The notes beneath the pieces are model-generated. The model did not search any database. It saw only the letters and a program-made list of their open reading frames with translations, and was not told the origin of the DNA. Below are positions 54,319 to 64,000 of a stretch of 64,000 nucleotides of DNA, in pieces. The stretch covers positions 1-64,000 of the forward strand of contig JAFDIV010000008.1 in assembly GCA_019307815.1 (NCBI GenBank). The letters run 5' to 3'. The first letter of the stretch is position 1; every line of letters starts with the position of its first letter. This DNA comes from Deltaproteobacteria bacterium. GTDB lineage: Bacteria > Desulfobacterota > DSM-4660 > Desulfatiglandales > Desulfatiglandaceae. Both the position numbers and the translations under genes were made by a program.

Positions 54319-56122
54319 AACCCCGCAGCCTCAATTTTAAGTAGGCCTCTGCGGCCTCGTCATTGTCCGGGGCCAGTTCCACGACCCTCTTATATGCAGC
54401 CATGGCCTCACCATAACGTTCATGTTTTTCCCTCAACTTGGCTAGATGGAACCAGAGTTCAACATTCTTGGGTTCCAGTTTCAATATCTGCTCCATCTCT
54501 GCCATGGCCTCTTCTTCTTTGTCCTGGCTCAGATAGGCAAAAAGCAGGTACTTCCGAAGTTGAGCATTCTTGGGGTATCTCTTTACTCCTTTTTTCATGA
54601 GCGCTTCAAGTTGGCCGTAGTCTCTCTTGTCCTTTAGATATTCAAAAAGGTAGTCATAAAGCTCAAAATCAGCCACACCCAATGAAAGGAGAGTCTTGGC
54701 TTCCTTGGCCGCCCTGTCGGCCTTTCCCATACCCTTGTAGATGTCAAAAAGCAGGGAATGGGCCGCCTTGTCTTTTGGATGAGCAGTGATATATCGCTTC
54801 AGATGGTTAGCAGCAGACTTCAACTGTCCATCCTCATATTCCAGGGCTCCCAAATTATAGAGTACAGTAGCATTGTTGGGCTTAAGTTTGAGGATCTTTC
54901 TATAAATCCCCTTTAACTCGGCTCGGGTCCCCTTCTTTTCCGCCACCTTCATCATAAGAAGCAGGGCCTTTAAATTATTGGGCCTTTTTTTGAGGACCTG
55001 GTTCAGTAGCACCTTGGCCTTCTTAAATTTACCCCTTTCAATCCATCGCTCGGCAAGCTTAATGCGCCCCTCCAGGTCTGAGGACTTCAGCCTCAATGCC
55101 TTTTCCAGATAGGAATCCGCCACATCCTTTTTGCCCAGTTTCTCATACAGGTAGGACAGGTTGTAATAGAGATTTTCATCCTTCTTATGTAAGGCCGCGG
55201 CCTTTTCATAATAGTATATGGCCTGCTTGATCTTCCCGATCTTGGCATTTAGGTATCCCAATTGCACATATAGATCAAATCTGTTCTCAGGCGGGGCTAT
55301 CTTCAAAATGGCCCTATATTGAGCAATGGCCTTTGAAAGCTTTCCCTTCTTTTCCATGAACTCTGCAAGGGCATATCGAGGCTCAAGATCCTTTGGATTC
55401 AATTGAATTAGCCTCTTTAATACCGACACAACCCCCTTGTCACTGCCCATCTTCTTATAGAGCCCCAAAAGCTGATGCAGCAGCTCTTTGGATGGCCTCC
55501 TTTTGGCCATTTTCTCCAGCATTTTGGAGGCCCTATCCAGCTTTCCAGCCTTAAGGTACTCTTTGAGCAATCGCTGGCGTATTTCTTCGCTATCTGGAAC
55601 CTTGCGCAAGGCCTCCTCAAGGACCTTGATCCGCCTTTCTTGATCTATGGTCCTGGAGGCCTTCTCAAGCCAATCACCTACAAAGGGCTTCACCTGAAAA
55701 ATCACGTATCCCGCATCCTGGTTGTAATGCTTCACATGGATCTTCAGGGCTGGATTCTGGAAGATCACCTTTTCAGGCAACAGATCCATAAGCCTCATTT
55801 CCTCATAGACCAAGGCCTGGGCATCAAGACCTTTGCAAAAGAGGCGGATACCCATATTCAAAGGAACATTTGTGGAAATCTTAAGGATTTTTATGCGGTC
55901 CTGTGGGTGTATGGTAACCTGTTCAGTATTTAATAACCTTTGACTCTGGTCATTGATGCTAAGGAGGACGGACTCAAGCCTGGGTGAGGCTGCATGCATC
56001 CCCGCCCATATCCACCAGCCAAGGGCCCCCAGGGCTAGGATAAACAGGCAGAGGATCCAAATGGCAATTCTATTGCCACGTGACTTGGGCCTCTTTTTTT
56101 TGCGGTAACTAGGAGTACTCAC
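54296..56122 (-). CDS. TPR-repeat protein anchored in the membrane
   Basis: 608 residues. An N-terminal basic segment and one membrane helix (IAIWILCLFILALGALGWWI) are followed by an extracytoplasmic ~150-residue region. About 12 TPR units then fill residues ~160-600 (RYALAEFMEKKGKLSKAIAQ, YYEKAAALHKKDENLYYNLS and similar). TPR arrays bind other proteins. The partner is unknown, although the position upstream of a MutT gene and downstream of secF is likely just co-transcription. Confidence 0.75.
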   Translation of the reverse strand: MSTPSYRKKKRPKSRGNRIAIWILCLFILALGALGWWIWAGMHAASPRLESVLLSINDQSQRLLNTEQVTIHPQDRIKILKISTNVPLNMGIRLFCKGLDAQALVYEEMRLMDLLPEKVIFQNPALKIHVKHYNQDAGYVIFQVKPFVGDWLEKASRTIDQERRIKVLEEALRKVPDSEEIRQRLLKEYLKAGKLDRASKMLEKMAKRRPSKELLHQLLGLYKKMGSDKGVVSVLKRLIQLNPKDLEPRYALAEFMEKKGKLSKAIAQYRAILKIAPPENRFDLYVQLGYLNAKIGKIKQAIYYYEKAAALHKKDENLYYNLSYLYEKLGKKDVADSYLEKALRLKSSDLEGRIKLAERWIERGKFKKAKVLLNQVLKKRPNNLKALLLMMKVAEKKGTRAELKGIYRKILKLKPNNATVLYNLGALEYEDGQLKSAANHLKRYITAHPKDKAAHSLLFDIYKGMGKADRAAKEAKTLLSLGVADFELYDYLFEYLKDKRDYGQLEALMKKGVKRYPKNAQLRKYLLFAYLSQDKEEEAMAEMEQILKLEPKNVELWFHLAKLREKHERYGEAMAAYKRVVELAPDNDEAAEAYLKLRLRGFEEKARE

Positions 56123-56133
56123 AAAAAGACATC

Positions 56134-57186
56134 TTATTTCCGTGATGGTTTTCCCGTGCTCTTGCCTTCCCAGATCAGGAGGATCGGGCTTGCCACATAA
56201 ATGGAAGAATAGGTCCCCACAACGATACCCACCAGCATGGCAAAGGCAAAGTCGTGTATAACACCGCCACCCAACACAAAAAGGGCCAGTACCACAAAAA
56301 GGGTGGTGGATGATGTAAGCACCGTACGGCTTAAGGTTTCATTAATACTCTGATTCATGACCTCTACAAACGGCCGTCTCTTAAATCGCTTAACGTTCTC
56401 TCGGATACGGTCAAAAACAATGATTGTATCATTTAGGGAATATCCCACGATGGTCAAAAAGGCGGCGATGATGGCCAAAGAGATCTCCCTGTCAGTGAGG
56501 GAAAAGGCGCCCACCGTGATGGTCACATCATGGATCAAGGCAAAGATGGCCCCCAAGGCGTACCGCAGTTTCAAGAACCAGCACAGCCCCAGGGTAACGG
56601 CCAAAGCAATCAGGATAAGCCAGGTCACGCTCACCCCAAAAGAAGAGGCCACATAGACCACCACTGAGAGGGAGACAGCCATAATGATGCTCATCAGCCA
56701 TTTGAGTTCAAAGCGTCCTGATATGTATATGGCAATGAAAAGAATCGCGTAAAAGATGGCAAAAAGGGCCTTCTGTCTAAGGTCTCTCCCCACCTTGGGC
56801 CCTACCATCTCAACCCGTCTGATCTCGACACCCTGTCCAAACACGGCAATCAGGGCCGCTCGTACTTTATCGCTCAGCCCCGTAAGATTAATATCTGTCT
56901 TTCTCACTCGAATCAGATACTCAGCCTGGCCCTTTTCCCCAAACTCTTGGATAATGCTATCTTGCAATTGAATGGGGACCAAGGCCTTTTTTATTTCGCC
57001 TGGAGAGTGCTTATGGGCCAATTTCACCTGAATCAGTACACCGCCCGTGAAATCCACTCCATAGTTGGGCCCTCCGCGCCATAAAAGCAACAAGAAGGTG
57101 GCCACAATGAGCGCTCCTGAAATGAAAAAAGCAATATTGCGTTTCCCTATGAAATCGATATTGATACCAGGTTTAATAAACTCCAT
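56134..57186 (-). CDS. secF: SecF, protein-export membrane protein
   Basis: 350 residues with six membrane segments. The SecF start FIGKRNIAFFISGALIVA and NYGVDFTGGVLIQVK (the FTGG motif), then the C-terminal VVGYSLNDTIIVFDRIRENV. A proton-driven RND-like partner of SecD that pulls secreted proteins. The ~20 residues after the fifth segment include an extra hydrophobic stretch (AVTLGLCWFLKLRYALGAIF), making the protein slightly longer than usual. It lies 24 bases after secD. Confidence 0.95.
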   Translation of the reverse strand: MEFIKPGINIDFIGKRNIAFFISGALIVATFLLLLWRGGPNYGVDFTGGVLIQVKLAHKHSPGEIKKALVPIQLQDSIIQEFGEKGQAEYLIRVRKTDINLTGLSDKVRAALIAVFGQGVEIRRVEMVGPKVGRDLRQKALFAIFYAILFIAIYISGRFELKWLMSIIMAVSLSVVVYVASSFGVSVTWLILIALAVTLGLCWFLKLRYALGAIFALIHDVTITVGAFSLTDREISLAIIAAFLTIVGYSLNDTIIVFDRIRENVKRFKRRPFVEVMNQSINETLSRTVLTSSTTLFVVLALFVLGGGVIHDFAFAMLVGIVVGTYSSIYVASPILLIWEGKSTGKPSRK

Positions 57187-57210
57187 AGATTCTCCCTCAC
57201 AGCCATCGAA

Positions 57211-58812
57211 CTACACACTAAGCCTCTTCATCCGTCGTTCCAGATAAAGGTAATCAAATATGACCCTTGTCACAAAAATCGCAGTAAACAGGCTACTGAT
57301 GATCCCTATACTCAGTGTCACGGCAAATCCTCTCACAGGGCCTGTGCCGAATTGAAATAGCACAAGTGCTACGATCAGGGTGGTAATATTGGCGTCCAAA
57401 ATCGTAACCAGCGCCTTGGCATACCCTGCGTCAATGGCAGTACGGGGAGTCTTTCCCAGCCGTACCTCCTCTCTGATCCTTTCGAAAATCAAGACATTGG
57501 CATCCACGGACATGCCAATAGTTAAGATGATACCAGCAATACCAGGGAGTGTAAGAGTGGCCCCAAAGAAGGCCAAACCTGCCATGATAAATAAGATGTT
57601 CAGAAGCAATGCCACATCAGCAATCACTCCGGCCAACGCATAGTAAATAGCCATAAAGATGACTACTACTACGCCTCCCACCACCATGGAAACCAGCCCT
57701 TTATGGATGGAGTCCCTACCCAAAGAAGGACCAACAGTCCTTTCTTCCAATATCTTCACAGGGGCTGGAAGCGCACCTGCCCTCAATACAATGGCCAAGT
57801 CGCGGGCCTCTTCCATGGTGAAGCGACCAGTGATTTGGGCTCGGCCCCCTGAAATCTTATCTTGAATCACTGGGGCTGAATTCACCTTATTATCCAATAC
57901 AATGGCCAGACGCTTTTTGATGTTCTCACCGGTTATCTTCTCAAACAGCCTGGCCCCCCTGCGGTCAAATGAGAGGGTTACATAGGGCTCATTGTACTGG
58001 GGATCAATTTGAACTCGGGCATCAGTGATGTACTGTCCTGTTAGTAAGGCCCGTTTTTTGAGTAAGTAGGGAATCTTTCGCCTTCCCCCTGTCTTGGGAT
58101 CATATGCCACCTGGTACAGGATCTCATCGCCAGGCGGGATGTTTCCTTTCAGCGCCTCTTCCACACTATGATCCTCATCCACCAGCTTAAACTCCAGCAG
58201 GGCGGTTTTTCCAATCAACTTCTTGGCCCGATCAGGGTCTTTGATCCCTGGGAGTTGGACCAAGATTCTATTCTTGCCTTGGGGCCGTATATCAGGCTCG
58301 CTGACACCAAATTGGTCTACCCGATTTCGTATGGTCTCCAATGCCTGTTCAACCGCCATCTTCATAATGTGCTCGCGGGCCTTGTGCCTCAGCACCAATT
58401 CAAAAGAGGGCTTACCAGGTTGTCCGGGCAGTTCTTTGAGCTCAAAATCCGGATAATTGGCCTCGAACATCTCCCTGAACGGGCTCCGGTCATCCTCCCT
58501 CAATAGGGTAAGCGCCATACCGTCTGTGCCAATTCGTTTAAGATCCTGATATCTGAATCTATTTTTCCGCAAGTCGTGCTTGAGTTCCTCCACCACCCTC
58601 TCGATATTGCTCTCCACGGCCTTAATGGCCTCCACCTCCAGAACCAGGTGCATACCCCCTTGAAGGTCCAACCCCAAATGCACCTTCTCTGTAGGCAGAA
58701 AACTTGACCACCACGGCGGAAGATTCTTGCTGAGCGAGGGAACCAAATAAAGCAATGCACCCAATATACATACGGCAATAATCCCAAGACGCCAGGTTAG
58801 CCTTTTTGACAC
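57211..58812 (-). CDS. secD: SecD, protein-export membrane protein
   Basis: 533 residues, six predicted membrane segments: one at the N-terminus (LGIIAVCILGALLYLVP) and five at the C-terminus. The periplasmic domain includes HLGLDLQGGMHLVLEVE and GVSEPDIRPQGKNRILVQLPG. The C-terminus has the conserved TIGMSVDANVLIFERIREE. Works with SecF and YajC in protein translocation. Standard yajC-secD-secF order. Confidence 0.96.
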   Translation of the reverse strand: MSKRLTWRLGIIAVCILGALLYLVPSLSKNLPPWWSSFLPTEKVHLGLDLQGGMHLVLEVEAIKAVESNIERVVEELKHDLRKNRFRYQDLKRIGTDGMALTLLREDDRSPFREMFEANYPDFELKELPGQPGKPSFELVLRHKAREHIMKMAVEQALETIRNRVDQFGVSEPDIRPQGKNRILVQLPGIKDPDRAKKLIGKTALLEFKLVDEDHSVEEALKGNIPPGDEILYQVAYDPKTGGRRKIPYLLKKRALLTGQYITDARVQIDPQYNEPYVTLSFDRRGARLFEKITGENIKKRLAIVLDNKVNSAPVIQDKISGGRAQITGRFTMEEARDLAIVLRAGALPAPVKILEERTVGPSLGRDSIHKGLVSMVVGGVVVVIFMAIYYALAGVIADVALLLNILFIMAGLAFFGATLTLPGIAGIILTIGMSVDANVLIFERIREEVRLGKTPRTAIDAGYAKALVTILDANITTLIVALVLFQFGTGPVRGFAVTLSIGIISSLFTAIFVTRVIFDYLYLERRMKRLSV

Positions 58813-58857
58813 CGTTCACTCCTCACACGATACCATCTGGGTTATCTAGTCACTTTG

Positions 58858-59178
58858 TCAGCCTTCCCTTCCGACCCTACCTGCTATAGAACCACGAGAG
58901 ACCTTCACCCTTACCTTTGGAGCGATCTCCATGGTCACCACATCATCGCTGATTCCCGTAATCACGCCATGGAGCCCTCCTGTGCTGACCACCTTGTCTC
59001 CCTTTTTCAAAGAGGCGATCATCTCCCTGTGTTGTTTGGTCTTTTTCTGCTGTGGTCGGATGAGCAAAAAGTAAAAAATGGCAAACATCAATATAAGGGG
59101 GATAAAGGCACCAAAGGCTCCCCCCTGTCCGCCTCCAGAGGCCCCTCCGCCTCCCATGGCATAGGCTAAAAAATCCAT
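58858..59178 (-). CDS. yajC: YajC, preprotein translocase subunit
   Basis: 106 residues. One membrane helix (GAFIPLILMFAIFYFLLI) followed by RPQQKKTKQHREMIASLKKG and DKVVSTGGLHGVI, the YajC signature. The N-terminus before the helix is glycine-rich. It precedes secD by 45 bases. Confidence 0.95.
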   Translation of the reverse strand: MDFLAYAMGGGGASGGGQGGAFGAFIPLILMFAIFYFLLIRPQQKKTKQHREMIASLKKGDKVVSTGGLHGVITGISDDVVTMEIAPKVRVKVSRGSIAGRVGREG

Positions 59179-59208
59179 ACAATACCTCCCTTCCGGTCTA
59201 TTTTTCCT

Positions 59209-60375
<1,167 letters not shown>

Positions 60376-60433
60376 TCATCCTCTCTAAATAAGCTATCAG
60401 CTTTCAGCCATCAGCTATCAGCGAGCTGACCGC

Positions 60434-60588
60434 CTGCCCCCATGTCGTGGCGGGCAGGGTAATGACACTTGCCCGCCTATGGTTTGTGGAGGGCTTGCCC
60501 GGCTTAGGCGGGTTAATTTGGTATTGGTCATTTGACATTCGTTTGGCATTTGACATTGGGAATTTGACATTGAAATCGTGCTGTTTCC
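60434..60588 (+). repeat. Dispersed intergenic repeat, copy B
   Basis: Near-identical to 35632-35786, same orientation. It fills much of the 60373-60654 gap between queA and tgt. Flanking words (AGCTTTCAGCCATCAGCTATCAGC) are reiterated here and near 35605 and 39125. No gene is seen in the gap. Confidence 0.7.
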
Positions 60589-60654
60589 TAGCATCGTTCA
60601 GAAGAACAATTGTTATCTGTTCCTATGGATCCTCCTAGCTGTCTGCCAGGATCC

Positions 60655-61710
60655 CTAAAGAATTAGCATGGCATCCCCGTAACTGTAGAATCTGTACTCC
60701 TCTTTCACTGCATGGGCGTAAGCCTTTTTAATAAGATCCAGACCTGCAAAGGCCGAAACCAAAAAAAGCAGGGAACTCATAGGAAGATGAAAATTAGTAA
60801 TCAATGCATCCACTACCTTGAATTGGAAACCTGGATAGATGAGCAGGTCTGTCATTCCTTCACAGGGTTCCAATTCACCAGCCCTTGTGGCAACGGTCTC
60901 CAAGGCCCTTACCACTGTAGTGCCGACCGCTACAACCCTTCCTCCCCTTTCCCTACACTGCCTAATAGCCTTAACGGTTTTGGCCGAAAGGCTAAAATAT
61001 TCCTCGGCCAAACGGTGCTTTCGGATATCCCTGGTTCTCACGGGTTGAAAGGTGCCATAACCCACGTGCAGGGTGATACCGCACACATCAATGGAGCTAT
61101 CCTGCAGCTCCTTCAATAATCTCTCCGTAAAATGCAACCCAGCGGTGGGAGCAGCAATGGCTCCCTCGCGCCTGGAAAATACGGTCTGGTACCGATGTCT
61201 GTCACGATCGCCAGACTTACCGGTCTTGCCCCGGTGAATATAGGGAGGCAAGGGGATTTCGCCTCTTTCTTTCAACAGGGCCTCCACTGAACCGACCCCA
61301 TTGAACACCACCTTCACAAAGCCCCCTTTGGCCACCTCCAGGACCTCTGCCCATACGGATGAATCAAGCAGGAGTCTTGAGCCTTTTTTGGGTCGCTTAG
61401 AGGCCCGATAAAGGCACCAACACTGTCGCCTTGCCTTTTCCCCCTCCCTGAAAGCGTCCAAGACCAAGAGCTCAATACGTCCGCCGGTTTCCTTCTTGGC
61501 CATCAGGCGGGCGGGTACTACCTTGGTATCATTTACCACCAATAGATCACCGGCCTGCAAAAGCCCTGGCAGATCCACAAAGTGTTGATCGCGCACTCCG
61601 CCCCCGGTGCGATCCACCACCAGCAAACGTGATCTGTCCCTCTCAGGTGCGGGATACTGGGCAATCAGGCGAGGCGGAAGGTCATAGTCATACGTTTCTA
61701 TGTCAAACAT
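60655..61710 (-). CDS. queA: QueA, S-adenosylmethionine:tRNA ribosyltransferase-isomerase
   Basis: About 351 residues from the ATG at 61710 (MFDIETYDYDLPPRLIAQYP); the track start at 61797 adds 29 unlikely residues. QueA motifs: GDLLVVNDTKVVPARLMAKK, PLPPYIHR, and the core AAPTAGLHFTERLL plus LHVGYGTFQPV. It converts preQ1 on tRNA to epoxyqueuosine. The C-terminus is NFHLPMSSLLFLVSAFAG, intact. Confidence 0.96.
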   Translation of the reverse strand: MFDIETYDYDLPPRLIAQYPAPERDRSRLLVVDRTGGGVRDQHFVDLPGLLQAGDLLVVNDTKVVPARLMAKKETGGRIELLVLDAFREGEKARRQCWCLYRASKRPKKGSRLLLDSSVWAEVLEVAKGGFVKVVFNGVGSVEALLKERGEIPLPPYIHRGKTGKSGDRDRHRYQTVFSRREGAIAAPTAGLHFTERLLKELQDSSIDVCGITLHVGYGTFQPVRTRDIRKHRLAEEYFSLSAKTVKAIRQCRERGGRVVAVGTTVVRALETVATRAGELEPCEGMTDLLIYPGFQFKVVDALITNFHLPMSSLLFLVSAFAGLDLIKKAYAHAVKEEYRFYSYGDAMLIL

Positions 61711-61957
61711 GGAGGCTAATCGTGTACTTGAGTGAGCTACGTTAAACGAGATCATACCCAATGTCAAATGATTTTGTCTTTCCCGTATCCCACCCATCCC
61801 CTAATTAAAAGATTTATTTAACACACACCTCTGTCCAATTATAAATCAGAAAACAGCCCGCTCCCTGAGTAATCTCTTGAACTATCAAAAAAGATTGGGT
61901 AGCTTGTTTTGGCTTAAGAATTATTCACACAAAGCACAACGAAAGGATATATCTTCC

Positions 61958-63634
61958 ATGAGAAAAAAGCTCCGAAAGTTACTTAACTCTACCCTTCAGG
62001 CCTGCTTCAAAAAAGGCCTGCTACGGGAAATCCCATTGCCTAATTACGTGATCGAAATACCCAACAACCCTGAACATGGTCACTTTGCTGCCAACCTGCC
62101 CCTCATGCTGGCCTCAAGCCAGAAGCGAAATCCCCGCGAAATTGCATCCGTGATTGTGGATCAGCTCACAGATGAGGAGGGCCTGCTGGAAAAGGTGGAG
62201 GTTGCAGGGCCTGGTTTTATCAACTTTCACATAGCCAGGGAAAGATGGCAAGATTTTCTGGTAGAGCTTTTGGCCGCAGGCAAGGCATTCGGCAGAAGTG
62301 ATGTGGGTATGGGAAAAAAGGTCATGGTAGAATTTGTAAGCGCCAACCCTACAGGCCCCCTCCACTTGGGCCACGGCAGAGGCGCTGCCTTGGGCGACAC
62401 CCTATCAAGGGTCATGGCCTTCTGTGGCTATGAGGTGACAAGGGAATTCTATATCAACGATGCTGGTCAACAGGTCCGACTCTGGGGCGAATCCATCTAC
62501 AGCCGGTGGAAGCAATTGACCGATCCGGCATTTCCCTTTCCTGAAAACGGCTACCATGGCGATTACGTCGTGGAATTGGCCAAGGCCATTGGCCAAAAGC
62601 AGAATTTGGGTCATATGGAGCGCGATGAAGCCGTTGAGGTATGTGCCTTTGAGGGAAAAGAGAGGATGCTCCAGGAAATAAGGGAGGATCTGTCCCGTTT
62701 CCGAGTTACCTTTGACGTGTGGTACAGTGAGAACGACCTTATACAGAGTGGAAGACTCGAAAAGGCCCTCAATGAACTACGCTCAAAAGGCCATATTTAC
62801 GAGGACGACGGGGCTCTGTGGATCCGAACAAGTGCGTTTGGTGATGACAAGGACCGGGTTGTGAAAAAACAAGATGGACAACTCACATACTTTGCTACTG
62901 ACATTTCTTATCACCTGGATAAATGGCACCGGGGCTTTTCGAGGGCCATTAACATTTGGGGGGCAGATCATCATGGCTATGTTCCTAGGATGAAGGCTGC
63001 CCTTGAGGCCCACGGTATTCATAGGGACTGGCTGTCAGTCATACTGATTCAACTGGTCAAACTGTGGCAGGGAGGCAATGAGATCAAGATGTCCAAGAGG
63101 GCGGGCTCCTATGTGACCCTCAAGGAACTTATCGACGAGATAGGAGTTGATGCGGCACGGTTTGTCTTCCTGACCAAACATCACGACTCTCCCCTGGACG
63201 TGGACATTGATCTCGTGAAATCACAGGACAGCAACAACCCCGTATATTACGTTCAATATGCCCACGCAAGGGCCTGCAGCATACTCCGCAAGGCACAAGA
63301 AGAAGGGATACCACTTCCCTCTGCCCCTGAGGATTGCATCCGCACCCTAACCCTGGAAGAAGAACTGGGGCTCATCAGGACCATGGCCGAATTCCCGTTT
63401 CTTCTTGAAGAGATATGTAGGACACTTGAACCCCATAGGCTGACCTATTATCTGGGAGAGCTGGCCTCTGGATTCCACAAGTACTTCAACCTGGGCACCA
63501 AGAAACCCGAGTATCGGGTCGTCTGCCAGGACCGAGAGGTGAGCCAGGCCAGAGGCCTTTTGACAAAGGCCATAAGAACGGTGCTTTCCACGGGCCTTGG
63601 CCTTTTGGGTGTGGAAGCTCCTGAAAGGATGTAA
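61958..63634 (+). CDS. argS: Arginyl-tRNA synthetase
   Basis: 558 residues from the ATG at 61958 (MRKKLRKLLNSTLQACFKKG). The track start at 61877 is a TTG with no ribosome site. Class I motifs: FVSANPTGPLHLGHGRGAAL (HIGH-like), and the KMSKS-like MSKRAGSYVTLKELI. The N-terminal add-1 domain and C-terminal DALR region (YYLGELASGFHKYFN) are present. It charges tRNA-Arg; one of its substrates, tRNA-Arg(CCT), is also in the window. Confidence 0.97.
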   Translation: MRKKLRKLLNSTLQACFKKGLLREIPLPNYVIEIPNNPEHGHFAANLPLMLASSQKRNPREIASVIVDQLTDEEGLLEKVEVAGPGFINFHIARERWQDFLVELLAAGKAFGRSDVGMGKKVMVEFVSANPTGPLHLGHGRGAALGDTLSRVMAFCGYEVTREFYINDAGQQVRLWGESIYSRWKQLTDPAFPFPENGYHGDYVVELAKAIGQKQNLGHMERDEAVEVCAFEGKERMLQEIREDLSRFRVTFDVWYSENDLIQSGRLEKALNELRSKGHIYEDDGALWIRTSAFGDDKDRVVKKQDGQLTYFATDISYHLDKWHRGFSRAINIWGADHHGYVPRMKAALEAHGIHRDWLSVILIQLVKLWQGGNEIKMSKRAGSYVTLKELIDEIGVDAARFVFLTKHHDSPLDVDIDLVKSQDSNNPVYYVQYAHARACSILRKAQEEGIPLPSAPEDCIRTLTLEEELGLIRTMAEFPFLLEEICRTLEPHRLTYYLGELASGFHKYFNLGTKKPEYRVVCQDREVSQARGLLTKAIRTVLSTGLGLLGVEAPERM

Positions 63635-63635
63635 T

Positions 63636-64000
63636 ATGGCCCAGAGAAAAAAAAAGTCAAAAAAGAAGGTCAAGCTTGAGCTTTCGGGCTGGGGGCTGTT
63701 TTTGTGGGGTTTGCTGTTTTTTGTACTTTTGGCATGGAGTTTTGTGCTTGGAATATTGGTGGGCAGGGGCACAATTCCTGAAAGCTTCAAACGGCTTGCA
63801 GAGCTAAAACAAGAGGTGGTACAGCTTCAAAAGAGGGTAAAAGACCGGAACCCGCCGCAATCCGATGTGCTTAAAACCCCAAAGGCCGAAGAAGAAAAAT
63901 TCGAATTCTTTCAAAAGCTTTCAGTCAAAAAAGAAGAACGGGCGGTTGAGAGGTCCTCTTTGGGCTCGCGTAAATCCATCCGCTCCAAGCCCTCGGCCAC
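63636..64000 (+). CDS. Membrane-anchored protein after argS, probably SPOR type (partial)
   Basis: Starts with ATG at 63636, one base after the argS stop, and runs off the window. A basic start (MAQRKKKSKKKVKLELSGWG) is followed by one membrane helix (LFLWGLLFFVLLAWSFVLGI) and a charged, proline-containing linker. In related genomes the gene after argS often carries a SPOR peptidoglycan-binding domain at its end; that part lies beyond the window, so the family is an inference. Confidence 0.6.
   Translation, partial: MAQRKKKSKKKVKLELSGWGLFLWGLLFFVLLAWSFVLGILVGRGTIPESFKRLAELKQEVVQLQKRVKDRNPPQSDVLKTPKAEEEKFEFFQKLSVKKEERAVERSSLGSRKSIRSKPSA

Noticed and set aside
61711-61957. A preQ1 riboswitch ahead of queA
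   Set aside because: I could not find the small preQ1 aptamer pattern in the queA-argS gap; queA lacks a visible leader structure.

Overview
The window looks like chromosomal DNA from a strictly anaerobic Desulfobacterota-type bacterium (formerly Deltaproteobacteria). The reasons are a complete class II (Bam) benzoyl-CoA reductase operon, HdrA/MvhD-type redox proteins that appear to use selenocysteine, and a housekeeping gene order typical of that group. No 16S rRNA is present, so the species cannot be named.

Layout. (1) 0-3.5 kb is a worn accessory region: a PIN-toxin fragment, two decayed copies of an ATPase tail, a MNT/HEPN module and an Mrr-like endonuclease. (2) 3.5-14.35 kb, minus strand, is an operon in the order bamB-C-D-E-F-G-H-I. 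Both bamE (HdrA-like) and bamF (MvhD-like) are interrupted by one in-frame UGA exactly where the family has a cluster-ligand cysteine, and each UGA is followed by a SECIS-like hairpin. The ORF track therefore cuts both genes short; I annotate them as selenoproteins. A good sigma70-type promoter precedes bamB. (3) 14.7-20.1 kb holds a transglutaminase-like protein, a DUF2080/GNAT pair, a DUF169 protein, two BcrD/BcrA-type ATPases, a ferredoxin and a truncated 2Fe-2S gene start. (4) 20.1-24.0 kb has a metallo-beta-lactamase-fold protein, a class III cyclase and a degenerate receiver protein. (5) 24.1-34.8 kb is an island beginning at tRNA-Pro: a partial duplication of the tRNA 3' end, three small toxin-antitoxin modules, a second HEPN/MNT pair, a large YD-repeat (RHS) gene, two partial RHS duplicates with different C-terminal tips, and broken gene tails. 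(6) 34.9-64 kb is housekeeping: YggU/YggT, RNase P RNA, Nif3, tRNAs, rpoD, dnaG, yqeY, hisA, hisB, VapBC, rplU-rpmA-obg-(proA remnant)-nadD-rsfS, a BepA-like protease, TPR proteins, MutT, secF-secD-yajC, tgt, queA, argS and a membrane-anchored protein cut by the window end.

How it fits together. BamB/BamC would form the tungsten-dependent catalytic unit that dearomatises benzoyl-CoA. BamD-I resemble heterodisulfide-reductase, MvhD and NADH-dehydrogenase modules and are thought to drive this endergonic step by flavin-based electron bifurcation. The nearby BcrA/D-like ATPases and ferredoxin belong to the ATP-dependent radical-type reductase/dehydratase world, but their catalytic partners (BcrB/C-type) are not in this window.

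The points most worth following are the two selenoproteins, the RNase P RNA in which three separate helices carry the same palindromic repeat, the collapsed proA remnant that reshapes the end of obg, and the RHS tip-exchange region.
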